Assembly (NCBI RefSeq): GCF_000204055.1
Contig: NW_006768770.1
Coordinates: forward strand, 2,049,692 to 2,113,691
DNA length: 64,000 nt
Direction of reading: 5' to 3'
From: Melampsora larici-populina 98AG31
Taxonomy: Eukaryota > Basidiomycota > Pucciniomycetes > Pucciniales > Melampsoraceae
The notes under the pieces: generated by a model
Databases searched by the model: none
Seen by the model: the letters and a program-made list of their open reading frames with translations, nothing else
What the model was told of the DNA's origin: nothing
Shown: in pieces, positions 10,106 to 21,192 of the stretch
How the letters are laid out: each line of letters opens with the position of its first letter
Numbering within the stretch: the stretch's first letter is position 1
Translations under genes and position numbers: made by a program

Positions 10106-12398
10106 TTACAGAAGATTGGACATTATCTTATTGGTGTTGCAAAAGAAACGTCCGATTGTCACAAAGGGACAGGCTTGCCTGACTTCTTCAAACCAATCCT
10201 TTGCTTCTTGAAGGCTTGAAAACTCATCACTGTGTTCTCGATAGCCTGAATCAAAGTTGTTGTCAGTCATTGTTAAAAAATCAAAGTGACAAAACATTCA
10301 GACTTACGTGGTTTGATGTAACACCAAAGGAGTTTGATCGGGTTCAATTCACAGTGAAACTTAGGAAGGAACTTGCAGATGTGACCAGCGTCTTCAATGA
10401 CCTTCTGAAGCAGTGGCTTTTCATTTTCAAAGTCAGATTGTGTTGATAAGATTTTGAAAGCGCAACAGTCTGAAATGTCAACTTCAGGTAAAGCTTTGCT
10501 AGGTCTTGTTTGGTCTTGTTTAGCAGGGATTTTGGCATGTCGAAGTAGTTGCTTGGCTCGAGCGATCTGATCCTTAGCACGCCCAGTCTTCTTACAGTCC
10601 TTACATTTGAAGATTAACTCCTTCTCACCTCTTGAAGCACGTGATTTGTTGTGATGATCCCATAGGCCACGCTTGATGAGGATCTGTCGGACTCCTTTAG
10701 GCTTTCCTGCAAGTGATTCCCCCTCAACAACTTGTCCACTCTTGGTCTTTCTGTCTGGGGTTCTTCCTGTATAATTTGAAGGGAAATTCATGGCTTGAAC
10801 ATTGCCACAAAGTTCAGGTGGAATATTTGGATCATCAGCCAGTATGATTGTGTCTCAAAGGTTTACTTGACTACCGCCAGATTTGAAATTCATTTTTGGA
10901 AGTCAAAGCACATCTAGAGAAATAGATTCATTTTTGGAAGTCAAAGCACATCTAGAGAAATAGATTCATGTGCTGCAGAGCAATCAAAAATAAAACAAGC
11001 TTGAGAGTCAGGGTGATTGGAGTTGAAGATTGGGATGGCTTGATTTACAATCTGACTTCTTAGCTGCTGACAATCCCACCACCCTTTGCCCTTTGCACCT
11101 GGATAAATGGTGACTGTAGCATCTGTGAAGGGAAGAGTTGAAGTTGAATCGGTGGGTAAAACAAGTTGGCCAGTTGTTAGACAGATGAAGTCCGAGATAT
11201 GTATCAACTTTCCAACGCTTTTTGTACGAAGTGCACAGTCCTTATCAGTCATCCAAGCTGATTGAGGTTGCTTGTTTGTATGTATGGTTGATTCATCTTG
11301 ATAGACACGCACAATGTCTTGAGTCCCGTCTTCAACTTCTGCATAGACTTTCTGATCCATCATCTTGCCATCGTGAGAATGTTCACGTTTACATAAGTCA
11401 AGAATCTCATTAATAAACTTCTCTCAATAGATCACAACGTCTGCCTGTTCATGTCCATTGTGATACAGGCATCTCTTGTACTCTTGGACATACAATCCAA
11501 CATGATGCATCCATTTGTTGGCTGTTGGGATAGATATTGTGTCTTGATATTATTCATAGTTGGGGAGAATTGTGCTGTTCACATAGCAAGCAAGTTTTTT
11601 TGGTGTAAACTAAACACAATAAATAAATCATGTATTTAGTCGATTGCCAAATGAGTAGATTTTTAATATTGATCAAAACTACCTTCCCAACGGGTGGACT
11701 TCCAATCCAATTGGTGATTGATTCCAGAACTTCAGCATTATCCAAGATCGAATGATGTGGAGATGCAAATCCCTGGTGATTGATTGGAAGATGGCATTGG
11801 CTTGAATCCTAGCAGCAAGATGTATTATGCCTCTGTCCTTTGGTGTATCCTCTTGTCTAAGCCAATAAGATTCAACTGTGTCAAAAGAAGCTTGCATGGT
11901 ACAAGACTTTGGATGAGTAAGGTTTAGCATGCGTCGACGGTCGTTGAACTCGCGTATGAGACCAAGTTGATTGAAATCTTTGATGGAAGCTGCATGCGCC
12001 TTACTGTAAGCTGAAGCATCCGCAAGAGCATCCTCAAGTTCCTTGTGCTCTTGTTCAATTGATTGGATTTGAAAGGGTGTCTTGATAAGAGATGGAACAC
12101 AGTTTGGAGCTTTGGAATAGACATTCATATCAGAGTCCAAGTGATCATTGGATACTGAATGTGACTGAATATGTGAATCTGGATATAAATCTGATTCTAG
12201 TTCTGAATCCACATCTGAATCCACATCTGCATCAGGCTTGGAGAGAGACGACAAGCTTGAATCAGAACCAGATGCTGGATTCATGCTGCTAATTCGATGA
12301 AGCCTAGTCTTGGCTTGGCTTGCTTTTGATTGTTTTGTAGGGAATTTAGATGCTTTCCAACAACAGCGCTGGCTTGTTTGGGCTTCAGTTGGCCGCAT
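10106..12398 (-). pseudogene. DDE transposase of the 8-bp-TSD transposon, inactivated
   Basis: Minus-strand blocks in order: a 239-codon N-terminal part (12398-11679), Ser/Asp-rich and then helical; 11363-10941 with the first Asp in VYQDESTIHTN and the second in ACFIFDCSAAH; 10791-10308 with GKPKGVRQILIKRGLW, a Cys-x2-Cys pair (FKCKDCKK) and FLPKFHCELNPI; then a clean 62-base intron (10307-10246, GTAAGT...CAG) and a final exon from 10245. The third catalytic residue should be Glu in ELNPIE but is Lys (AAA at 10333-10335). A 38-bp tandem duplication at 10893-10968 and a TGA behind it break the frame after the second Asp. Introns between the upstream blocks are likely but not resolved. The enzyme would cut and join the GGCY ends; this copy cannot. 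Confidence 0.8.
10893..10968. repeat. 38-bp tandem duplication inside the transposase
   Basis: Two identical copies of a 38-bp unit beginning TTTTTGGAAGTCAAAGCACA, at 10893-10930 and 10931-10968. 38 is not a multiple of three, so the duplication shifts the coding frame just after the ESISLDVL segment. Confidence 0.9.
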
Positions 12399-12547
12399 TG
12401 AAAAGGTTATTTGCTGATTGCTTTCAAGTGAAGAGGTTACAGGATCAATGATTGGTAGGAAAGGAATTGATCCACCACTGTTGATGTCATCTCAATCCTA
12501 CATGTATGTATCTAATTTGAACATATGTAATTATTTCTTTATTTTTC

Positions 12548-13518
12548 TGCCCGGCCCGACATTACACGCTTTTAGACACTACCCACCATAGCTGGCGTAA
12601 TTTTTGAGTGCCTACATGGGAAATCCAATGTAGGCGCTGCAAAATGAGCGCCTACATTCAATTTACAGCCCAAATAAGCGGCTACATGCATTCTTGCATA
12701 TGTAGGCGCTACAAATCTAGCACCTACAGCTCCGGACTGGTCTGACGGGTAATGTAGAATAATTTTTAAGTCAACATGAGAGTATTGGCAGATGGAAAAA
12801 GTAGTTTGGAGTTGAAATGAGTGTATCAGAAGACAGAAAAAGCATTTCAGAGTTGAAATGAGGGTATCAGAAGATGAGCACTTCAGAGTTGGAATGAGTG
12901 TATTGGAAGACGGAAAAATCAGTTCAGAGTCGAAATGAGTGTTTTGGAAGACGGAAAAATCAGTTGAGCATATTGGAAGATGAATACACTCTTTTCAACT
13001 CCAAAGTGAGTGTATCAGAAGATGTAAATATCAGTTTGGAGTTAAAATAATTTACTGCTTTTTCCGGCTTCCGATACACTCATTTCAACTCCGAACCACT
13101 TTTTCCGTCTTCCAATACTCTCATCTTGACTTCAAAATTGTTCTCCATTACCAGTCAGACCAGTCTGGAGTTGCAGGTGCTGGATTTGTAGCGCCTACAT
13201 ATGCAAGACTGCATGTAGGCGCACATTTGAGCTGAAAATTGAATCTAGCCACTCATGTTTGAAAATGTAGGCGTAATTTTTGAGCGCCTACATTGACTTT
13301 CCCGTGTAGGCACTTGAAAATAGCGCCTACATTTCATTTTTTGAATGTAGGTGTAACCAAATGATGCCTACATGGGTTTTTAACATGTAGGCATCATTTT
13401 GGACGGTTTCCAGCGCCTATAACATAAATGTAGGCGCTTTTTTGTGGGAAACACCCATGTAGGCGTAACTTGGCCAGCACCTACATGGTTTTCTTGTGGG
13501 CTGCAAATAGCAACAGCC
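12548..13518. repeat. right terminal and subterminal repeat region, expanded
   Basis: The inverted counterpart of 8509-8745, but about four times longer. The outer part (13270-13518) pairs with 8509-8690 and the inner edge (12560-12592) with 8705-8730. Between them sit extra GCGCCTACA motifs and a 400-500 bp hairpin. About 19 motif copies. Confidence 0.8.
12740..13150. repeat. large hairpin with 41-bp minisatellite in its left arm
   Basis: The left arm contains about five tandem units of roughly 41 bp (starts 12780, 12819, 12860, 12896, 12937; one unit shortened to 36), each like GAGTGTATCAGAAGACGGAA...GTTGAAAT. The right arm (about 12985-13150) is an inverted version (GATACACTCATTTCAACTCC). 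Together with matching motifs outside (TAGCACCTACAG, GGACTGGTCTGAC), the stem extends to about 12670-13220. Confidence 0.8.
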
Positions 13519-13526
13519 TTTTCATA

Positions 13527-14555
13527 TTACTCTTAAGGACCTGCACAAAGGCCTTATTGACAGTATTTGGCCTGGGAAGTAGCTTGGTTGTATTTATATT
13601 GCACATATTGCCTGCTACAATCATTTTGTGCAACCCATCTAAGATGTCACTAATATAAGTTGATAATATAAAAGTTATCTTTTTAAGTGCCTTGAACAGT
13701 TCACAAAGGGTTCCAAATACCAATGAACTTTCATTAGAATCCCTGAGTGAATTTATTGTAATAGCCAAAACATTAACAAGGGCATTTTTATCTTGGGTTA
13801 GCACAAAACCGGTCAATCTACACATACACAAAAGCAGCATATCATAGCCTGAAACCTTTGGGCATGGCCCAACAAAGTCCAAAGTGATGCTGGTAGTAGG
13901 TCTTGTTGGGAGGTTGGTGCTCTGAGCTTGTATGGGTAATAGTGTTGTCCAAGCTTTGTTCCTCTGAAATTCATCGCATTGAACAACACTCTTCTCCACA
14001 TCCTCTGTCATACCCGGCCAAAAGAATTCAGTACACAATCTTTGACAAGTTTTCATGCTACCTAAATGACCAATAGCATGATGAGCTGCAAGTACCAATT
14101 TATTCCATATCCATCAGCATCAATCCATCCACCCACGTGCAATTCTCTCGCAAAGGTAGGACTTTAGCCAATTTGACACAAAACGGGTCGGTAACATCAC
14201 TGCCCTTGATGTCTTGATTGGTCTCATCAGTTAGACTTGGTCAAGACTCCATCACGGCTGCTGTATCCATGCGAGACAAGGCATCTGCTACAGAATTGTC
14301 ACCCCCTTATAAGTATTTAAAATTCAAATCAAATTGAGACAACACCTCCATCCACTGCACCTGCCTCCTGCTCAGAATACGCTGTGAAAGCAAAGAAGTT
14401 AAGGAATGATGATCCATCATGATATTAACCTTCAAACCCAACAATAAAAGTTGCCATTTTTTCAGTGCATTAATCACAGAAAGCAGTTCCTTTTCATGTG
14501 ATGGGTAGTTCCGCTCCGCTGATGTCAAAGAGCAACCATCATACGCTATGGGCCA
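13527..14555 (-). pseudogene. Ty3/gypsy pol fragment: RNase H, zinc domain, start of integrase
   Basis: From 14555 downward the minus strand reads gypsy RNase H (IAYDGCSLTSAERNYPSHEK, LLLLGLKVNIMMDHHSL), closely similar to the intact gypsy pol at 61-64 kb, then a TAA after FKYL and GGDNSVADALSR. The integrase zinc domain follows (AHHAIGHLG...WPGMTEDVEK) with its second Cys lost (CDEFQRNK where the intact copy has CDSCQRNK), then LDFVGPCPKVSGYDM. After LTGFVLTQDKN the reading departs from integrase. The fragment starts abruptly at about 14555, inside RNase H, with no RT. Confidence 0.8.
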
Positions 14556-14900
14556 AGCCTTACAAATTTAAAACTCAAAATCAAATTGATTGATCTAAAA
14601 GATAAAGAATACAAAGCTAGAATTCAAATTAGGATAGAAAGAAGAACAGATGAACAATTAGTATTTAGGGGAATCAATCTAAACAGATATAAGAAGAAAT
14701 GAAAACGAAAACAAACAAACAAAGAACTTACAAATTGAATTTTAGAAAGAAGATAATGATCTAAAACAAAAGAAGACAAATTCGAAGAATAAGAAGTAAT
14801 TGAAAGATTCAATTAGTGTGTGATGTGAATCAAAAGGAAGCAAAAAGAAACTAAAGAGAGAGAAACAAGAAACAACTTACATTAAAAATGGAGATCCGAG
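14556..14900. other. AT-rich interval between gypsy fragment and hAT 1
   Basis: Purine- and AT-rich sequence without a coding signal. It ends in the 7-bp ATCCGAG (14894-14900) duplicated on the far side of hAT 1. Its join with 18994 onward is the pre-insertion sequence. Confidence 0.6.
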
Positions 14901-15122
14901 CAACGGTGGCTCGCTAAGCTAAGCTAAGGTGATTCCCACACTTGGCTTAGCTTAGCAATGCCCCACTAAGGAATGGCGCGCTAACGCTAAATCTTAGCGC
15001 ATTACCGCTAAAGCTAAGACAATAGCTTAGCGGTAAAAATTTGATGCTGCTAAGCTTTGTCAATAGCTTAGCGCGGTTTTTTCAGCTAAACCGCTAATTA
15101 GCGGCTTAGCGCGACTTTTAGG
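14901..15122. repeat. hAT 1 left subterminal GCTAAGC array
   Basis: Roughly 20 overlapping copies of GCTAAGC / CTTAGCG variants in both orientations, the usual kind of transposase-binding array of hAT elements. The matching array lies at 18770-18986. Confidence 0.85.
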
Positions 15123-15178
15123 CACAAAACAAATAAATCTTATTTTTTATTCAAGACAATCAAAAATACAAGAAATGT

Positions 15179-18100
15179 TCATTTTAGAATAACCTTTGCA
15201 GCATGCTTAGCTAGCGTACTGGCTACCATTACCCATTCACCCACCAGTTCAACCTTTTCACGGAGCCACAACAGGCTACCCACATTCCTCTCAATGGTTT
15301 GTGGGGCCAATCGACCTTGATTCGCTGAGCAAACATCAGCAGCGGCTGAAAAAGATCTCTCAACCGCTGCAGATGAAGCGGGGATTGCAAGGTAATCGTG
15401 TGCCATTGACGCAAGGACCGGATAGATATGTTCGTGATCCTACAAACAATGGCATTGCTGATTAGCAATGTGTTGTTTCAGGCGCATGTAGATACCAAGG
15501 AAAATCAATACTAACTTTCCACCATTTCAATATGCAATCAGGATTGATTGCGCCATCTTTGAGCACTGGTAATAGGGGATGATCGCCTTTCAAGTACCTC
15601 TTAAGCTCATCCTCGCGCTCAGCCTGAGCATCGTGGGTGAAGAGTTGATAAACAGATGAAACTGCGCTGGTCAAGCTTGATGAGGTAGGTTGCGTGTTGT
15701 GCAACGATTGCTGAGAGTTGAGGTCCGAGTGCTCAGTTTTGCGGACATTGAATGTGCTTGTAAATGCTGTGAGACTCTCAACAGACTTGGAATCTTGGGG
15801 GCCAAAGGTTTTTTCGAAGAATTGGTGGCGAAATAGTGGGTTCAAGATGGTCGCAAATACAAGACTCTCACACTTGAGAGCTTCATTCCAGTACTTTTCC
15901 ATCCAGATGACCATCTCCGCAAACATAGGATACAACGGGTCATCTTGTTCTAAAGCAGCCTGTCGTTTTTTGAGAGATTCCAACAAGATCGAATACTCTG
16001 ATAGGACAATTGATCCATTCGGGCTGTTCTCCTTGAACCGTTTAGTCAACAAAAGAAATGGCTGTATTGATACAGGCAAAGTCAGTATCAATCAGCTGAT
16101 GGAAGTTAAATTGATACATACTAATAGTTCTTCATTGAGAGCATTGAGATCCTCCCAGTCGCAACCATTGAAAGTTATACCTTGAAAGTATGCCGCTTTC
16201 TTCACATCGGTACCTCGCCGACGGTTTGTCGAGTGGAATTTGGCCAGGTCTTCGCTAAGAATCTGATCAATAACCTAAAGTGAAAATGAATACACCATTA
16301 GCAGAAATCACAAGTATACAAGATGATTAGATAGATACATAGACTTACCTCACGTGCCTCATAAGCTCGTGATTGGCGGTCATAGTCAGCGTTCCACCGG
16401 ATACCATAACCTGCAGATAAAGGCCGTACAGAGAGGCCTTTGGCCTTCATTCGACGTTCGAAAACTCGCCTCCAAGAAGCACTTTGGGTCAAGCGGCGAC
16501 ACACTGTGAGACAGTTCTTGTACAGAGTTGCCATCGTGTTGGATGATGGAGAGCGACTTGTAGGTGGGTCCATAAGAGACTTGCGAATGCGTCGAGTTTT
16601 GTCATCTTTGTCTGGATCATCGACATCGGAGACCTCTTCTGAGTCGCTATGATGATCTTCCTCAGGAAGCTCATCAGGTTGGTGATCCGGTTCTTCATCT
16701 TCATCATCAAGGTCAATTGCCACACTATCATCATTTTCATCTTCTTCCTCTTCTATAACGGGCATGATACCGACTACAGGGAATCGTCCAAGTACTACCT
16801 CCTTGTTCGCAGGCCCAGCGCGTGCATTGATTCCTAAGGCAGCAAGTCCATGCTTGACAACAAGACCGAGCTTGTGACAAGCACAGAAATGGTGCATACG
16901 CTTCGGGTCCCATGTGTACGAGTTTGTCCATTTGGCCATCGGTTTAACTGATTTGATAGTTTCAGTATCGGAAAGCATTTGTGATTGTGAGTTGTTGATA
17001 TCGGTAGTTGATGTTACTTCGGAGCCGACTTGTTCGGATAGAGCCTGAAGTTGCTTGTGCATCTCTCTGGACATGGTGTTATTATTCATACCTGAGTCAG
17101 TAACTTGAGCGAGCATGTAATACAATAATAAGATTTGATGTTAGTTGAAACTTAAAATACAATTGATTGAATTTGAAAAAATAATCTACTTATCTTAAGA
17201 TACAGATTATCTTTCTTCAGAATAGTGACTATTGGTTCAGCCAACCATTGGCCATGGTGATGCCAAGCGACTGTCTTCAAACTCAGATGCCTGACTTTGT
17301 ATTGCCAACTCGAATCGATGAAACTAACGGAAACACCACTGAAGGCGTGTGCGTTACCCTTCGTGGTCCACACATCTTGAACAAGCGTGAACTGACTGTC
17401 AAGATTCTGTTCATTTCAAAAAAAAAAGTTAAATCAGATCACTTGATCGGAAAGAAGAATCATAAAAGAAGAAACACTTCACCTGAAGTTCAGTGTGGAT
17501 TGATTCTCGAAGCGAAACATATAATTGTTTCGCTTCGTTAGCCATCCACTTCCGCTTATAAATACGTACTCCTGGTCGTGCATAGTCCAATGCAGCACGT
17601 AAGGCTGGATCCTCAATCCGTTTCCAGGGTAGAGCTTGCTGGACCAGCCACAGACAAAGCATTCGATTCATTGTATTAACCTCGTACTGCGATTTTGATT
17701 GTTCGATGCCGAAGGAAGTCAGTGTAGTTTGAGATTTATCCTTTTCGAGTTTCTCCAATGCAGCAACTGTTGGTGGGAGACTCGCGCCAGCTTTGATTGC
17801 CCGAATTCGGTGAGGACACGCAACTGATCCTGATTTGGTTTGTGGATTACCATCCCGATGAACCTTGAGATTGGCTCGAGGGTTGCTTGTACTGACTCGG
17901 ATACCAGTCTTTCTGCACCAGAGACACGTGTGGTTGAGAGGTTTTTTTGACTTGTCCTATTACATAGAAGTGATTGTTAGCTGGAAAGAAAAAACAATAC
18001 ACCTGAACAAAACTCACCGCGTCCTTCTTATGAGTCGCTTCAGAGAAATAAAGCAGCACATCATCATACCCATCTTCGTCCTTGTCCTTAATCTTACTAG

Positions 18101-18624
18101 CTCGAGCTGATGCCTTGATTCTTTCAATTTCGCTGTCAGAATTCTGTTGGAGAGCGGCACGATCCATGTCTTCGTTCTACATTGACATAGAACCAGGTAA
18201 GTGTATTGAACAAACTCAGTGTAAGGTTAAAGGTTTGTGAGTTTCTCACCTCCGTTCCAATTTGACGATTAGCTGCAGGTGTCTTCCGATTCTTTTTTTT
18301 CTTTTGTTTCTTCTTATTCTGAGTAGCAGTCGAATCCTGATTTGTATCGTGAGTCTTGGTCTCTGAATCACTTATAATCGTTTTCTTTCGCTTATTTGTA
18401 ATGATGTTTGAAGTTCCGACAGATCTGCGTGAATCGGAAGAGGGTTGAATCATACCCGGTGGTCTTGATCTGGGTGTGATGATACGGCTTGTTCGACGGA
18501 TGGGATTTGGAAGATTGGAGTCTTCATCTTCATTTGGATTGGGCTTGAGAGCCAATAGGGGTGACGTTGCGGCTGGATCGACGAGTGGTGGGATTCGAGA
18601 CATCTGTGTGATGATCGGAGTCAT
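15179..18624 (-). CDS. hAT transposase (multi-exon), probably the best-preserved copy
   Basis: Minus-strand exons in order: a basic Ser/Pro-rich N-terminus (start at 18624 or 18603), a BED-type zinc finger (HTCLWCRKTG...NLKVHRDG near 17930-17860), the first catalytic Asp in LVQDVWTTKG near 17370, AWHHHGQWLA, the second Asp in VTDSGMNNNTM near 17105, a Cys/His stretch (HHFCACHKLG), an acidic linker, FATILNPLFRHQFFE, CILKWWK, and the C-terminal dimerisation domain with the catalytic Glu in SSAAVERSFSAAADV near 15345. All three acidic residues are present. Introns have GT-AG ends (for example GTGAG at about 18003 and GTAAG at about 16348). Full splicing was not traced, so a hidden frameshift is possible. 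The enzyme would excise elements with CAAC ends. Confidence 0.85.
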
Positions 18625-18769
18625 CCATGTTTGGTGGTGAAGGGTAAGGAAAATAAAAAAAATAAAATAAAATAATCTCAAGATATGATTACGAGACCGG
18701 ACACTGGACAAGTCCGAGGCTCGGTATCAAACATGTCCGGATATGTATAGATATCCTACTGGTCCGTAG

Positions 18770-18986
18770 GAAAGTCGCTAAGGGCGCTAATTAGCGCCCT
18801 GGACCTCGCTTTAGCTCATAGCTTAGCGGTACAGCGGTGCGCTAAGCTAAATAGCTTAGCTGTGTCCCGCTAAGGAATATTTGAAAATGTCTTACTTTAG
18901 CTGAGGTCCGCTAAGAAATTTGCGCTAACTTAGCGGCCAAATAACGCTAAGCTAAGCGCTAAGTTAGCTTAGCCGAGCCACCGTTG
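18770..18986. repeat. hAT 1 right subterminal GCTAAGC array
   Basis: Counterpart of 14901-15122, with GCTAAGCTAAATAGCTTAGC and similar motifs in both orientations, ending CCGAGCCACCGTTG. Confidence 0.85.
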
Positions 18987-18993
18987 ATCCGAG

Positions 18994-19770
18994 ATTGACA
19001 TTGAAGGAAATCCGAGATTGAATGACATAATTGATTGATTTGAACGAGTTGCAGTGAGGCTGTGGAGAGTTGAAGGGTATAAAGAGGGGGTTGTTGAGAT
19101 CGAGTTGATGGGTGTGTGTCCATCTATTGAGTTAAAGTGTTAATCAAGTCTTTTGTTAGAGTTATTATTTTGAAGTGTTATCAAGTTAATAGTGTTAAAC
19201 CCTTATAAGGGTAATAGTGTTATTTTTTATTCAATTCAAGAGTCAAGAGTCCGTTGCGTGAAATTTGTGTGTGTGTGAAAGTTTTGTCTGTGAAAGTGCT
19301 ACAGTAGTTTTCTACAGTTTTCATCAAGTTTTACAGATATTGAATTAGTTTTTTTTAGTAGAAAAATTAGTAGATTGTTTTTTATAGTTTAAGAAGCCTA
19401 GTAGAAGTCCATATAAGATCTCATCAAGCATCAATTATTTTAAAATTATTTTTATTTATTTTTTATTCCAAATAATTAGTTTTGAAGAAGTTTTTAAAAT
19501 TAAATTTGACTGCGGAACATTATCATCCACTTGTATGAGCTTTGTTTTACCTTTTCTATAGCCCTAGGCTATTCACATTGGTGTTTAAGGACCTTTGTGA
19601 CCATGCTGTACAGTCTTTAGACTTGTTGGAGCTCTTTTGGATCAGGTTTGGTACAGATTTTATCAGCGGAAGTAGTAAATTGAAGTTGTAACAGGTGTTG
19701 GTTGTGTGTAGCAGGAAGGTTTCTTTTGGAATTGTATCCCTCTGCTTCTGAACTTTGAGATTATTACAGG
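18994..19770. other. AT-rich interval without gene
   Basis: No coding signal. A 14-bp palindrome ACCCTTATAAGGGT lies at 19199-19212, and T-rich runs at 19340-19500. From about 19760 it grades into the hAT 4 fragment. Confidence 0.5.
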
Positions 19771-20215
19771 TTGAGGGCAGCTTCAGTGCACCTGTTGTAC
19801 TCCCATTCTCTCTGGCAGTACTTCATCCCCTCCCCGGCTCAGCCTACGCTACACTGCGTAGGAGTTCTACAATGGCACCTAAAATTTATTCAAGACTTTT
19901 ACCCGGAGGCAAGTATATCTGCTCAAGAATCAATTGAAACAGTCTTCAACGACCAACTTCCAAACTTTACTCCAGAAGAATCTCAACCTCTGCTTGAAAC
20001 ACAACAGCCTGCCATAGCCAATGTGGCAGACAAGTTTGATATGTTTGCAGCAGCATCTGATCTTATACCCTTGTCTACCCAACATGAGCAAGAGATCACC
20101 AACTACCTGTCTGGAAAGCTTGGTATCTTGCCTGACAAGAAGCCCTGGGACTGGTGGAGAGTGAGTTCATTTTAAATTTCTTTTCCTTGATTCTTTTTTA
20201 TTTCCATTAAGGTGC

Positions 20216-21081
20216 AGGCGCAAATTTCCCAGTTTCTTACCTGAAATTGTACTTCAGAGTGGATTTAAGCATTTGGGATCACCGCGCAAGTTTAATCTAA
20301 GCTCCAGTACATTCCTTTGAGTTCAGTAATATACGACGGGGTGTCACAGGCAGACCTATCAAAACCCATGTCATCTTTGGAATGTTCCACCCAATGAAAC
20401 TTTGTCCTGATGTAGTTCAAAGTTGTCGCAACCAATGGCGTCTTGGATTTGTCATAGCAATAACAGTTTGTCTCTCCAGCGTGGAAGAAACACGCCAATC
20501 AGGATGGATACTTATCAATTTTTATGACTTGAGAGCAAAAAGCACACCAGAGCACTATGTGCATAGAGCATATATACCCAAATTGTACATTCTTTGGCCT
20601 TTCACAAAAAACCGGGTACGTCCAGTCCTGCAAGGATTCCTATAAATCCATAACTTTGAGGCGTCATTTCATGTCAAAAATCAGCCGCCAAGGAACCCAA
20701 ATGAAGAGACGCGCAACATGAAGCACTCTTTGATTGGTAAGAGCTTGAAAATCTGTATGAGACCTGCATGCATAGTAAGAAAAATTCAAGTTTAGAAATA
20801 CAAGTTTCTGGTTTTTTAAAAATCTTCCAGTTATGTTACAAGCATGCAAGATTGAGTAAAGATGTGCAACAACTTCGGTTTTCAGAGGTGTGGGTCATGA
20901 TGGTTCTCACCTAAACCTTATGAGGCTTGACAAGAAGAAACCGTTCTCGTAGTTGATTAGACTGTGCAACACGTTTGAAAGTCCAAATTAACTATCATAT
21001 CAGACGTAAAACACAAAAAAATGTGGGAAACAAGCCACATATCGTACTTTTGTAATAACAAAAAAACGGGAAATTGCGCCT
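20216..21081. mobile_element. putative 866-bp TIR element in the hAT 4 intron
   Basis: Left end AGGCGCAAATTTCCCAGTTT; right end complement AGGCGCAATTTCCCGTTTTT. No convincing target duplication was found. A 68-codon minus-strand frame at 20498-20292 (Cys-rich, YDKSKTPLVATTLNY) lies inside; I do not recognise it. Confidence 0.5.
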
Positions 21082-21192
21082 GGTCTCTATTATTTCTTGA
21101 TACTAATATCAAACTTCAACCAGGAAACATCAGAAACATTTTCCAGTACTTGGCTCAATTGCAAGAGATTACTTGTCAATCTCCGCCACTAC

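Larger units (their letters stand above)
8509..13518 (-). mobile_element. complete DNA transposon with 8-bp target duplication and DDE transposase
   Basis: The ends are inverted: left GGCCATTGCTATTTGCAGCC, and right (complement) GGCTGTTGCTATTTGCAGCC. They are flanked by the exact direct repeat TTTTCATA at 8501-8508 and 13519-13526. Both subterminal regions are packed with TGTAGGCGC/GCGCCTACA-type motifs (about 25 copies). The transposase lies on the minus strand at 10106-12398. Length is 5010 bp. The transposase fold with a CELNPI(E) motif resembles Tc1/mariner-like DDE enzymes, but an 8-bp duplication is not TA, and the second Asp is far from the third catalytic site. Superfamily therefore left open. 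Confidence 0.88.
14901..18986 (-). mobile_element. hAT transposon 1, complete, 7-bp target duplication
   Basis: Terminal inverted repeats start CAACGGTGGCTCG at 14901 and, complemented, at 18986. They continue into dense CTAAGCTAA/GCTAAGC arrays (14912-15122 and 18770-18975). Flanks are ATCCGAG at 14894-14900 and 18987-18993; the eighth base does not match on either side. Length 4086 bp, transposase on the minus strand. Confidence 0.9.

Noticed and set aside
8509..13518. Calling the transposon a Tc1/mariner element because of CELNPI(E)
   Set aside because: The flanking duplication is TTTTCATA, not TA, and the distance between second and third catalytic sites is far too long for Tc1/mariner.
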